Shown: one piece after another, positions 1 through 8,020 of the stretch | How positions within the stretch are numbered: position 1 is the stretch's first letter | Layout: every line of letters starts with the position of its first letter | Assembly: GCA_020629335.1 (NCBI GenBank) | Contig: JAHDDN010000051.1 | Span: 1-19,655 of the forward strand | DNA from: Chitinophagales bacterium | GTDB taxonomy: Bacteria > Bacteroidota > Bacteroidia > Chitinophagales > UBA2359 | Direction: 5' to 3' | DNA length: 19,655 nt | Position numbers and translations under genes: made by a program | Notes under the pieces: model-generated | What the model saw: only the letters and a program-made list of their open reading frames with translations | What the model was told of the DNA's origin: nothing | The model's database searches: none

Positions 1-67
1 AATAAAAAGCAATTTTACGTTTAAAAAATATTGCTTGATAAATCATTGCATTTTAACATACTCAATC

Positions 68-595
68 ATGAATTATAAAAAGATTTTAGCTCTGCTCATT
101 TTAGTGCATTCAACCTTATACCTTTTCCTCAATCATTTCGTATTGGAAAAAAAATTGTACGCTAATTATTTTTCTTATACAATTGAAAGGGCTAATAATC
201 CCTACTATAAAAAAGTGAGTGAGGAAATCTTCTTTTCTTCATGTGGAGATGAGTTTTTTCGAAATATTGAGCAAGATGCCAAAAGCTGGGAAGAAGAGTT
301 TGACTATACTCAACCATATTATAATATTTATAGAAGAGTGGCTTCACCGCCTAATTACACAGAATTGATAAAACTAAACGAGGATGCCGAAAGTATGAAT
401 AGTGTCGTATTTGAAGTTTGTAAGGTGCAGGAAATCCCTGGCTTATATACGAAAATATTTGAGACGAGACTTTATGGAGAAGTGTTAGATTTGCATGGCA
501 TGGAGTACAATGGACAAATAAAAGTATTTGAAACTACCTACATTTGGCTTTTATTTACTTGGCTTGAAATACAACGTATTCAAATAGAGCCATAA
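68..595 (+). CDS. Hypothetical membrane-anchored or exported protein
   Basis: The reading frame is open from 35, but the ATG at 68 is the better start because it gives a normal N-terminus (MNYKK followed by about 15 hydrophobic residues). The 175-residue product then has a hydrophilic, aromatic-rich body with three cysteines and no motif I recognise. The N-terminal segment could be an uncleaved signal anchor, which would place the body on the outer face of the inner membrane. No operon partner is visible: the next gene lies on the opposite strand. Existence as a gene is supported by the length and by codon use similar to its neighbours. The function is unknown. Confidence 0.6.
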   Translation: MNYKKILALLILVHSTLYLFLNHFVLEKKLYANYFSYTIERANNPYYKKVSEEIFFSSCGDEFFRNIEQDAKSWEEEFDYTQPYYNIYRRVASPPNYTELIKLNEDAESMNSVVFEVCKVQEIPGLYTKIFETRLYGEVLDLHGMEYNGQIKVFETTYIWLLFTWLEIQRIQIEP

Positions 596-769
596 AGATT
601 AATAAACTAGATAGATCCGTGAGTGTTAAAGATGTTCTGTAAGTCACCAAACAGATAAATAAGAACTGATAGTCCGCTTCCTTCTATTAGCATGAATTAT
701 AAACGATGATTTTGGTGCTTTGTACTTCGCCATTAAAAGCACATGGATAGTTTCTGATAGTAATGATAG

Positions 770-1066
770 CTAGGGCTTATTATTTAAATGAGGCGCGTAA
801 TACCATAAACAGCCTGCTGAAACAAAGTACCTTCCTAAATCTCCTCTTAGGGAAGACAAACTCATAACTAATTCGGAATCTGCCAATCCAAGGTAAGTGC
901 TCATAGAAGCTGGATTGATTAATAATACGATTCCTGCTATCATTATTGGCAATCCGATGATGATTGCTATAATTCTTATTATGTTGATTCCTGCTTTATC
1001 AACTTGTTCTGAGCTTGTAATATCTCTTTTGCTTGAGTTTAAGGTAATGGCGTTCATAACTATCAT
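770..1066 (-). CDS. Short membrane protein resembling the N-terminal half of DUF4345, probably truncated
   Basis: The 98-residue product starts at ATG 1066 (a second ATG is at 1057). It has a hydrophobic helix at about residues 27-50 (IIRIIAIIIGLPIMIAGIVL) followed by NPASMSTYLGL and a conserved-looking LRGDLGRYFVSAG segment near residue 73. This order resembles DUF4345-type small membrane proteins, in which a helix is followed by an R-x-D-x-G(G/R) motif and two more helices. Those last helices are missing: a TAG stop follows APHLNNKP, and none of the three frames downstream restores a hydrophobic helix. It is therefore probably a truncated or decaying gene, though a genuine two-helix protein cannot be excluded. 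The family call comes from memory of the motif. Confidence 0.45.
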   Translation of the reverse strand: MIVMNAITLNSSKRDITSSEQVDKAGINIIRIIAIIIGLPIMIAGIVLLINPASMSTYLGLADSELVMSLSSLRGDLGRYFVSAGCLWYYAPHLNNKP

Positions 1067-1243
1067 TTTTCAATTCATCTAATGGTCATTTAATTGACTC
1101 ATTTTAATAATTGTATTCTTGTAATACTTCAAAGGTAAGTAGTATGAAGCTCTGAGAAAATGATATTTATCAATTGGAAAGATGATTTTCGTCAAGGGTA
1201 TCAGGCTTATATTATTTTTAGTATCTCTACAAAATGCTTCCTA

Positions 1244-1993
1244 TTAATATACTTCAAGCTTACGCCTTATTCCACCCATCAACAAATCCTGAATCAATTC
1301 TTTTTTCTCCTCTAAACTCACATTCCATTCATTAGAAACGCTCACTTTATTAATCTCCCATTGCCCATGATCAAGAGTTGATTTAGTCATTTCCCCCTTG
1401 AATATTTCGATTCCAGTCCAACTTCTATAGAAATGAAATTCATTATCGCTACAATAAACAAACCATTTATCATCCATAGACAAAGGAGTTTCTCCGAATT
1501 CTAAGACTTCTTTTTCTTTTGAGTTAAGCTTAATATTGGTGATAATTTCAGTTGAATTAGACTCGTCTATTGCTGTCTTAATTTTCCAATCTTCCTTTTT
1601 TGCTTGAACAAAATATTTTCTGTGTACTATACCATCTCCCCAAGACTCCGCTTTTCTTGAATTACTAAAAAACTCAATTCGAGTTCCTTTATTCATTTCT
1701 GATAAAGGGATTTTCTCATAATACATTTGAGTACTCAACTTCAGGATGCCTTTTTCTAAAGAAATGGGTTTCCCCAAATACTTACTGTATGGAAGATCAC
1801 TTTCTAATGAATCAAAGCTTAGATATTTCTCCCTTAATAATTCTTCCTGACTTTTAGTCTTTAATTCACCAATCTGTATTTCTGTAAATTCTTTCAATTT
1901 ATCTTCTATTTGATTCCTACCCAATATAGGATTTACTAGTTGGTGTGGGATATTTTCTCTTTCAAAAATACAAAAAAAAGGTGATACAAGCAT
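1244..1993 (-). CDS. Hypothetical protein with a C-terminal RSWTG-type motif; start uncertain
   Basis: The frame encodes up to 249 residues. The C-terminal third holds DKWFVYCSDNEFHFYRSWTG at about residues 175-194. I recall similar W-F-x-Y...RSWTG strings in small uncharacterised bacterial proteins, without an assigned activity. The rest is charged, soluble and without a signal peptide. The 5' end is odd: the first ATG (1991-1993) sits in the loop of a strong terminator hairpin for the upstream gene, and codons 5-10 are read through its T-tract. Translation from that ATG is therefore doubtful. TTG codons at 1922-1924 or further in, or a lost 5' end, are alternatives. The gene is transcribed in the same direction as the beta-propeller gene upstream but should be separated from it by the terminator. 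Confidence 0.5.
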   Translation of the reverse strand: MLVSPFFCIFERENIPHQLVNPILGRNQIEDKLKEFTEIQIGELKTKSQEELLREKYLSFDSLESDLPYSKYLGKPISLEKGILKLSTQMYYEKIPLSEMNKGTRIEFFSNSRKAESWGDGIVHRKYFVQAKKEDWKIKTAIDESNSTEIITNIKLNSKEKEVLEFGETPLSMDDKWFVYCSDNEFHFYRSWTGIEIFKGEMTKSTLDHGQWEINKVSVSNEWNVSLEEKKELIQDLLMGGIRRKLEVY

Positions 1994-2009
1994 TAACTTG
2001 TACCACCTT
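1972..2009 (-). terminator. Intrinsic terminator after the beta-propeller gene
   Basis: Read on the minus strand, a 13-bp stem (arms 2009-1997 and 1990-1978, one G-U wobble) encloses a 6-base loop (1996-1991), and eight T residues follow (1979-1972). It lies about 45 bases after the stop codon of the propeller gene at 2054. Stem, small loop and T-run together make a textbook rho-independent terminator. Confidence 0.88.
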
Positions 2010-2053
2010 CATAATTTTCCTCCCCCTTATATTCTAATTTATATAATCAAAAC

Positions 2054-5000
2054 TTATTGTTTAATAAACTTCGCTCTTAGGTTTTGTTCTCCATCCGTTA
2101 ATAAAAGGAGGTAGGCACCTTCTGGATAATCTTTCACTTCTATCATTAATTCGTTACTACCACCAAAAGCCTCATACTGACCTTGTGTCATTAATTCACC
2201 TACAATATCATAAATGAACCAGTTTATTTGATTGGATTCTGCTGCGGCAAAAGCTACTTGCAATTGTTCTTTTACTGGAATAGGCGAGAGAGACGATAAC
2301 TGTAACGGAATCGCTACTCGACTAATCGCTACTACTTGTGAGACGACTTGCGTTACACCATTAGCTTCAGTTTCTAAGAGTCGATAGTATAAGACGCCCC
2401 TTAGATCATCTTTATCAAAATGTGCATAACTGTTAATAGCATTATTATCCCCTTTCGCTAATACTTGAGCAATTGGATTAAAGTTAATACCATCTTCTGA
2501 GCGTTCTAAAGTGAAATAGTCTGTATCTACTTCATTAGCTGTTTCCCAACTTAGAAGGTTTCTTTCTTCTTCAGCAACACCGCTAAATGATAACAAATCT
2601 AATGATACTGTTTCACACTCTACTACATTAGTGAAGCTTTGTGTACAAACAGGCCCATCTGTTAGTATAAGAGTAAAATCATAAGCTGTTGAGGTTGCAT
2701 AAGGACCAACAGTAATATTATTGCTGAAAGAGTAAGTTTCAGATGTATTATTGTCTATCAATTGATAGTCAGCTGGACCCGTTATGATGATATTGTAGGT
2801 ATTCTCATCATCGCTACATTCTTCGAAAAATTGTACCTCCGATAATCCTGAACAAGGATCTTCCCCATCTAAAGGAATAATTTCAATATTGAATGGAGGC
2901 TCAAAAGAGTTGATTCCAAATAAGGCTCCAAATTGTGATTCCAATACAAATACGTACTCGCTTCCATCATTTTCATAATACCAAAGACCTGAAGAATCAT
3001 CCAAACCTGTTGCTACGACACTTCCTGTTGCTGTTGTCGCATCAGAAAAAACCAATTTATAGACCGTTCCAACATTCGCTGGATCACCAGTATCATTAGT
3101 CGCATAGTATATAGTATTTTGGCCATCTACCCATGAAATACCATCCGCATCAATGATATCTAAACCAGATACATTTACTTCTTCTAAAGTACCAGGCATG
3201 CCATTGCTGATCGGCAAGTACCACATTTTGTTTCCTTGGGAAACATAAAATGCTCCATCATTATTATAAATTGTTCCTCCAATACCACTAATATTAGGAT
3301 CCCAGTCAGAGCTAGTAAACCAACTTTCATTGACTGTTCCTGTACTTGGATCTACTTCCATGATACGAGGGCTTCCAAAATCAGTAACATAATATTTTCC
3401 ATCTACAATAGAAACAGTGTGACCTATAGCGCCGGCTGGTAAATCCCATTCTCCTGTCTTTGTACCACTGGCAATATCATACTCTACCAATTTGCTTGGA
3501 CCAGGTGCACCACCTGTAAAATCAGCATTATCCAAAATGCTCAATAATACGGTACCATCGCTTTTTAAGCCCCAAGCTTGGGTATAACCCTCTTCGGCTT
3601 CTGCAAATAATTCAGCAGTAGGGTCTTCTTGTGTTAAATCGAAAGACATAACTGTTCCGTTTCCTAACCCACTCACATAGGCCGTGTTGTTAACAATCGT
3701 GATGTCTTCTGGGAAGAAGCCCTCTATATCAGTTGTTAAATTGGACGGTGTATCACAACCGAAGTCAACAGAAATCGTTTGTCCCAGTTCGGTCAGGTCT
3801 GTTCCTCCTGCAAGCTCCAATACAAATCCACCATTAGGAAGTGTAATAGGTAAAGAAACACCAAAACCAAAAAGATCTGCAAGAGGCAGTTCATATCCTG
3901 CTGGTAGAGCTGTAACAGTGGCTCCTGCCGTCAATCCAGGCGAACCACCCGAGATACTCAGGTTTGGCAATTCTTGGTCCATTGCAAAATAATATCTGTC
4001 AAAACGACCTTCAGGAAGTAATAGGTCAGCAGCATCTGAGTTATTGAATAAGGTCATCGTAAGACCACAGTTATTCACATCTATATCATAGAAATTAATG
4101 AACTGTGGAAATTCAACATCGTCAGAAATACCTACTGGACCAGCAGCACCATAAAATGTTTGCTGACCGCCTGTAAGCGTCGCATCTTCAAACGAGTTGT
4201 AAACAGAGACTGTATTGTCTGATGAACTTTCTAACTCTATTATATCAATATTGAAAGGAGGATCGTAAGAATTAAGTCCAAACAACCCACCAAACTGTGA
4301 TTCTAGCACAAAGATATATTCTTTACCTCCAGACCTGTAAAACCAAAGTCCTGAAGAATCATTAAAATTAGAAGCAATAACACTTCCTGTAGCTGTAGTA
4401 ACATCTGAGAACACAACTTTTGAAGCAGTACCAACATTTTCAGGATCACCTGTATCATTAGTTGCAAAGTAAAGTATGTTCTTCGTATCATCCCAAGAAA
4501 TACCATCTGCATCTATGATATCGAGTCCATCTACAGTTACTTCTTGCATTGTTCCAGATGTGCCATCACTAATAGGTAAGTACCATAATTTATTTCCTTG
4601 GGAAACATAAAAACCACCAGCGTTATCATATATCGTACCGCCTATTCCACTAATAGAAGGATCCCAATCTGAACTCGTGAACCAACTTTCATTGACAGTG
4701 CCGCTACTTGGATCTACTTCTATGATACGAGGGCTTGCAAAATCTGTTACATAATACTTTCCATCAACAATAGAAACAGTATGACCAATTGTGTTCGCTG
4801 GTAAATCCCATTCGGCATTTTTTGCTCCACTGGCAATATCATATTCTACCAATTTGCTTGGACCAGGTGCACCACCTGTAAAATCAGCATTATCCAAAAT
4901 GCTCAATAATACGGTACCATCGCTTTTTAAGCCCCAAGCTTGAGTGTACCCCTCTTCAGCTTCTGCAAAAACTTCGGCAGTAGGATTTTCTAAGTTAAGA

Positions 5001-5176
5001 TTAAAGCTCTTCACTGTTCCATCTCCCAAGCCACTCACATAGGCTATATTGTCAACGATGGTAATATCTTCTGGAAAGAAGCCTGCATCACTAACCGATA
5101 AGTTATTTGGTATTTGAGCATATGAATTGGCTATCATAAATAGCATGAGTAGTAAAAAAGGCATGATTTTTTTCAT
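2054..5176 (-). CDS. Secreted protein with two duplicated beta-propeller units and a T9SS type A sorting domain
   Basis: ATG 5176 is preferred over the GTG at 5179. Residues 1-20 form a signal peptide ending near NSYA-Q. Two homologous units follow, at about 24-315 and 478-770, each with SMP-30/NHL-like repeat strings (FFPEDITIV, AYVSGLG, GHTVSIVDGKYYVTDF, DIIDADGISW). They suggest six-bladed propellers. Between them lies a unit of about 160 residues found only once (316-475). After the second propeller come an unassigned beta-rich stretch, an FnIII-like segment typical of Bacteroidota secreted proteins (NLLSWETANEVDTDYFTLERS), and a C-terminal T9SS domain ending in GAYLLLLTDGEQNLRAKFIKQ. The protein should cross the outer membrane by T9SS and be released or anchored at the surface. 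Its ligand or substrate is unknown. The second propeller looks like a recent duplicate of the first, offset by 454 codons. Confidence 0.9.
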   Translation of the reverse strand: MKKIMPFLLLMLFMIANSYAQIPNNLSVSDAGFFPEDITIVDNIAYVSGLGDGTVKSFNLNLENPTAEVFAEAEEGYTQAWGLKSDGTVLLSILDNADFTGGAPGPSKLVEYDIASGAKNAEWDLPANTIGHTVSIVDGKYYVTDFASPRIIEVDPSSGTVNESWFTSSDWDPSISGIGGTIYDNAGGFYVSQGNKLWYLPISDGTSGTMQEVTVDGLDIIDADGISWDDTKNILYFATNDTGDPENVGTASKVVFSDVTTATGSVIASNFNDSSGLWFYRSGGKEYIFVLESQFGGLFGLNSYDPPFNIDIIELESSSDNTVSVYNSFEDATLTGGQQTFYGAAGPVGISDDVEFPQFINFYDIDVNNCGLTMTLFNNSDAADLLLPEGRFDRYYFAMDQELPNLSISGGSPGLTAGATVTALPAGYELPLADLFGFGVSLPITLPNGGFVLELAGGTDLTELGQTISVDFGCDTPSNLTTDIEGFFPEDITIVNNTAYVSGLGNGTVMSFDLTQEDPTAELFAEAEEGYTQAWGLKSDGTVLLSILDNADFTGGAPGPSKLVEYDIASGTKTGEWDLPAGAIGHTVSIVDGKYYVTDFGSPRIMEVDPSTGTVNESWFTSSDWDPNISGIGGTIYNNDGAFYVSQGNKMWYLPISNGMPGTLEEVNVSGLDIIDADGISWVDGQNTIYYATNDTGDPANVGTVYKLVFSDATTATGSVVATGLDDSSGLWYYENDGSEYVFVLESQFGALFGINSFEPPFNIEIIPLDGEDPCSGLSEVQFFEECSDDENTYNIIITGPADYQLIDNNTSETYSFSNNITVGPYATSTAYDFTLILTDGPVCTQSFTNVVECETVSLDLLSFSGVAEEERNLLSWETANEVDTDYFTLERSEDGINFNPIAQVLAKGDNNAINSYAHFDKDDLRGVLYYRLLETEANGVTQVVSQVVAISRVAIPLQLSSLSPIPVKEQLQVAFAAAESNQINWFIYDIVGELMTQGQYEAFGGSNELMIEVKDYPEGAYLLLLTDGEQNLRAKFIKQ
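3483..3580. repeat. Copy 2 of a 98-bp exact intragenic repeat
   Basis: This stretch is identical to 4845-4942, 1362 bases (exactly 454 codons) away, within the propeller gene. The surrounding DNA of the two propeller units is clearly similar but diverged, so this block is more conserved than its flanks. That points to recent gene conversion or strong constraint at the DNA level. Confidence 0.85.
4845..4942. repeat. Copy 1 of a 98-bp exact intragenic repeat
   Basis: This is the partner of 3483-3580 and encodes the same propeller segment (around GTVLLSILDNADFTGGAPGP). The first mismatches beyond the block are C3482/T4844 on one side and G3581/A4943 on the other. Confidence 0.85.
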
Positions 5177-5283
5177 CACAAATAAATTTAAAATTATTAG
5201 AAAATAGGATTTAGCTTACCCCATTAAAGGAGGAAGTTTTAGATTGAAGTTGGATAAACAAGAATCAAACGATTGGTTAATTC

Positions 5284-6828
5284 CTAAAACTTACCATTAT
5301 CATTTTTCCATTCTGCTTTTGGAGGAATGGGTGCTATAACATCCCAATGTTCTACAATCTGACCTTTATCGAGTCTGAATAAATCATAGTAAGCAGTGGG
5401 ATTACCTCCTAACTTTCCTTCACTAATTGTCAAGACAAAGTTTCCTTCTCCTAAAGTTTGATGAATTTTAGTATATTCCATTGTCATACCTTGCTCTGCC
5501 ATCATTTTCATAGCATTACCTAAGCCATCTAAACCATCTGGCACATTTGGGTTGTGTTGTATGTAGTTTGTAGGATTAATGTAAGTAGCAATTTTTTCCA
5601 TTTGTCCCCTCATAAATACATTTTCCAATAAGTCCTTGACCACCTTTTTGTTGGCTGCTGTTTTGTCTTTATCTGTAATGTCTGTTGCTCCATCTGTTTG
5701 AGTTCTACCACTTGGATTGGGTGCTTGTACTTCGATTAAATTATCCCAGTGTTCGACGATTAAACCGTCTTCAAATCGGAAAACATCGAAGCCTATTTTA
5801 GGTCCGAAGAAATCGTATATCGTATGAGTAAATACAAAATCTCCATCTTGAAAAGCCCTCACCACATTAGCTTTAAATCCTTGTGGGGGAGCGTGTTGCA
5901 TTACTTCTCCAAAGCCTGCTAATCCATCTGCAACACTTAGGTTATGTTGAATATATTTTTCAGGATTGATGTAAGAAATAGGAGCTTGATCTCCAGTATT
6001 AAAACTGTTCAGTAGAGCTACTACTTTCTCTTTGTTTGTTAAGTTCATATTTAAAAATTCATAACGTCCCATTGCCATAGTTGACTGGTCCATTGATTGC
6101 ATAAATTGTTTGGATATTGATGCTTCCATAAACGGTTTTATAGAAAGATCTGAGTTTTCTTTACTGTCCCAGTAGACAACTACTATTTGTCTACCCTGTT
6201 CATTTACACCGATAATACGCTCCAAGAAACCTTTTCTTTTTCCTGTAAATTCAGTCTCTACCGCATAATTAGTCTGTGTAAACTGATTCAGGTTTGTACC
6301 TGGCTTAACATCAAAAGCCATGACTTCTACAAATTGACTGGCTTCTGCATTGAAAGGCTTGTCAATTGCATACCTTGACATTTTCATAGACGCCCCATCA
6401 ATCATTTGGGCGTAATCAGCAACTGATGGGTCTTTCATAAATTTGCTCATTGAGGCGTCAGCATTTTCTACTTTTTCCCAATAAACTATGACCACATACT
6501 CTCCTTTCTCATTTACTCCACTTTGTCGTTTAATAAATCCTGGTTGTTTACTTGTAAAGTCACTCTCTACTTGTAAATCCCTTGTTTTAAAATCGCTTGG
6601 ATTGACATTGGAATTAATGTTGAAAGTAGTGACTTCCATTATTGTTTTTTCCTCCATAAATGATTCATTTTTTGATAATTGATTGGAATCTTGATTGATT
6701 GTAAAATGGCTTAGTAATAAAGCTATAATTACAAGCATAATATTGGCTGCATATCTCATTGTTAAATTTTTTGAAATGATTAGTGGCCAAACAAATTTTC
6801 CGAAAAATATCGGATAATTCATTTTCAA
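5284..6828 (-). CDS. Exported protein with two ABM-like and two SnoaL-like domains
   Basis: The product has up to 514 residues. A hydrophobic helix (MLVIIALLLSHF, residues 31-42) acts as signal peptide or anchor. Two related domains of about 90 residues follow (65-155 and 165-257), each with a GFxxRxxGVNExG..VVxVYW core like antibiotic-biosynthesis-monooxygenase (dimeric alpha/beta barrel) domains. Two SnoaL-like/NTF2-fold domains come next (265-372 and 393-500), each with YIQHN and a DxFRxxxGxIVEHWD motif, as in predicted SnoaL-like aldol-condensation enzymes. Start choice: ATG 6828 fits the mapped operator/promoter (about 16-base leader). ATG 6759 (MRYAANIMLV) gives a more typical signal peptide and cannot be excluded. 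The AraC-type gene directly upstream has the same promoter element, so this gene is probably its target. The substrate is unknown. Confidence 0.82.
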   Translation of the reverse strand: MKMNYPIFFGKFVWPLIISKNLTMRYAANIMLVIIALLLSHFTINQDSNQLSKNESFMEEKTIMEVTTFNINSNVNPSDFKTRDLQVESDFTSKQPGFIKRQSGVNEKGEYVVIVYWEKVENADASMSKFMKDPSVADYAQMIDGASMKMSRYAIDKPFNAEASQFVEVMAFDVKPGTNLNQFTQTNYAVETEFTGKRKGFLERIIGVNEQGRQIVVVYWDSKENSDLSIKPFMEASISKQFMQSMDQSTMAMGRYEFLNMNLTNKEKVVALLNSFNTGDQAPISYINPEKYIQHNLSVADGLAGFGEVMQHAPPQGFKANVVRAFQDGDFVFTHTIYDFFGPKIGFDVFRFEDGLIVEHWDNLIEVQAPNPSGRTQTDGATDITDKDKTAANKKVVKDLLENVFMRGQMEKIATYINPTNYIQHNPNVPDGLDGLGNAMKMMAEQGMTMEYTKIHQTLGEGNFVLTISEGKLGGNPTAYYDLFRLDKGQIVEHWDVIAPIPPKAEWKNDNGKF

Positions 6829-6850
6829 CTACTTTAGTTAATCTTAGGCG

Positions 6851-6918
6851 TAAAGTTAGCTTAGAAACAAAAAGCATAAATGGTAAAAACTGGACAATCA
6901 AGTGTCAAAATGGGAAAA
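6851..6918 (-). promoter_or_regulatory. Operator/promoter copy A, upstream of the ABM-SnoaL gene
   Basis: On the plus strand, aaatggtaaaaa (6878-6889) and tgtcaaaatgggaaaa (6903-6918) contain two direct half-sites of the form AAATGGnAAAA, 30 bp apart. On the minus strand a -7 type box TAACTTTA (6858-6851) follows 20 bases below the first half-site. The predicted transcript start is near 6844. The same arrangement, base for base in spacing, occurs at 7839-7906. The regulator is inferred to be the neighbouring AraC-family protein. Confidence 0.65.
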
Positions 6919-6936
6919 TTGAAAAAAGGAGAAATC

Positions 6937-7815
6937 TTATTGATAAGCTTTTCTAAAAACTTCAGGTGAGCTATCAGTATGTTTTTTAAAATATTTGAAA
7001 AAATTTGTAGTATCATCAAATCCAGCGGTGTAGGCTATTTCTTTTATAGGTTGGTTGGTACTAATAAGCAGCCTCTTTATTTGCATAATTACTATTTCAT
7101 CTATGAATGTTTTAGCTGGCTTATTGACAATTGCTTGAACTATATGATTCAATTTTTTAGTAGAAAAACCCATTTCTTGAGCATAGTTCATTACTTTTTT
7201 ATTATTAAAGCAATTCTGTTCCACCATTTGTTGAAAAGTTAAAAATTCTTCTAGGTATTTTCTTTTGTCAATTAGTTCTTCCTTTTTTGATTTGATACGA
7301 AATAATTTGGTAATCATTATATGCAATATACTTCTAGTGATACCAACTGAATACTCATCTTCAAATTCATACTCGAATTCCAAGTGTTTAACTAAAGCAG
7401 TAAAGCTACCAAAATCTTCCCCTCCTGCTTTTAGTTCAATCTTAGGAAAACTCAATAATTCATTAAATAACTGTAAGGATTTTAAAGCTTCTAATCTATT
7501 CAGATGACGGACAATAAACTCTTCCGTAAAAATCAATAAATAACCCTTTACATTAGGGCTTTTGAAAAAGCTATGTATTTGATCTTTTCTTACTAAGAGA
7601 ATCGTACCTTTTTGGTATTTATAATCTGTAAAATCAATCGTATGATAGCCTTCTCCATCTACTACAAAAAATATAATGTAGAAATTTACGATGTGGTTAT
7701 TGAAGAGATCGTGATCTAACTCTCTTTTTAACAGTTCCTCAATTCTAACAATCTCAAAGTAAGATTTAGGATTATTTTTATTATTAAATTTTATGTATTT
7801 GATTGTTTCTTTCAT
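6937..7815 (-). CDS. AraC-family transcriptional regulator
   Basis: The 292-residue product has an N-terminal cupin-like sensing region (about 20-110, including GEGYHTIDFTDYKYQKGTILLVRKDQIHSF) and a C-terminal AraC/XylS DNA-binding domain. The first helix-turn-helix lies at about 207-226 (MNYAQEMGFSTKKLNHIVQA). The second is at 257-277 (IKEIAYTAGFDDTTNFFKYF), followed by SSPEVFRKAYQ, which matches the family signature closely. It lies upstream of the ABM-SnoaL gene on the same strand, with 108 bases between them holding operator copy A; copy B lies in front of its own start. It therefore probably controls both its own gene and the next one. The inducer is unknown. Confidence 0.92.
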   Translation of the reverse strand: MKETIKYIKFNNKNNPKSYFEIVRIEELLKRELDHDLFNNHIVNFYIIFFVVDGEGYHTIDFTDYKYQKGTILLVRKDQIHSFFKSPNVKGYLLIFTEEFIVRHLNRLEALKSLQLFNELLSFPKIELKAGGEDFGSFTALVKHLEFEYEFEDEYSVGITRSILHIMITKLFRIKSKKEELIDKRKYLEEFLTFQQMVEQNCFNNKKVMNYAQEMGFSTKKLNHIVQAIVNKPAKTFIDEIVIMQIKRLLISTNQPIKEIAYTAGFDDTTNFFKYFKKHTDSSPEVFRKAYQ

Positions 7816-7838
7816 TTATCACTTTAGAGTATATGTGA

Positions 7839-7906
7839 TAAAGATAGGTTAATAATAAAAGTCAGAAATGGTAAAAATCATCCTATTAACTGTCAAAATG
7901 GGAAAA
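7839..7906 (-). promoter_or_regulatory. Operator/promoter copy B, upstream of the AraC-family gene
   Basis: aaatggtaaaaa (7866-7877) and tgtcaaaatgggaaaa (7891-7906) repeat copy A with identical internal spacing. The minus-strand box TATCTTTA (7846-7839) again sits 20 bases below the first half-site. The predicted start near 7832 gives a leader of about 17 bases before ATG 7815. No -33 TTTG box is evident, as expected if an activator replaces it. Confidence 0.65.
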
Positions 7907-8020
7907 AATAAAGATTAACTTTGTATTTCGTTTTAGTGAGTGATTTATACAAAATCAGGAAGCAACAAGAAAATAAAAGAAGTGTTTTTTAGAATTTTTG
8001 TTTTTCAATTTCATTTTTTC
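7907..8020. other. Gap with an orphan plus-strand promoter-like box
   Basis: A perfect TAnnTTTG box on the plus strand (TAACTTTG, 7916-7923) sits just beside operator copy B. The only ORF after it is GTG 7936 to TAG 7992 (18 codons), with no recognisable homology. It may be noise or the remnant of a divergent target gene. Confidence 0.3.

Noticed and set aside
3684..3992. Plus-strand frame of 102 residues inside the propeller gene
   Set aside because: It lies antisense to a well-supported protein and shows no recognisable motif or start context.
2054..5176. Assignment of the propeller protein to ScyD/ScyE scytonemin biosynthesis proteins
   Set aside because: The resemblance is only the general propeller repeat; no scytonemin genes are near and the T9SS tail points to a different role.
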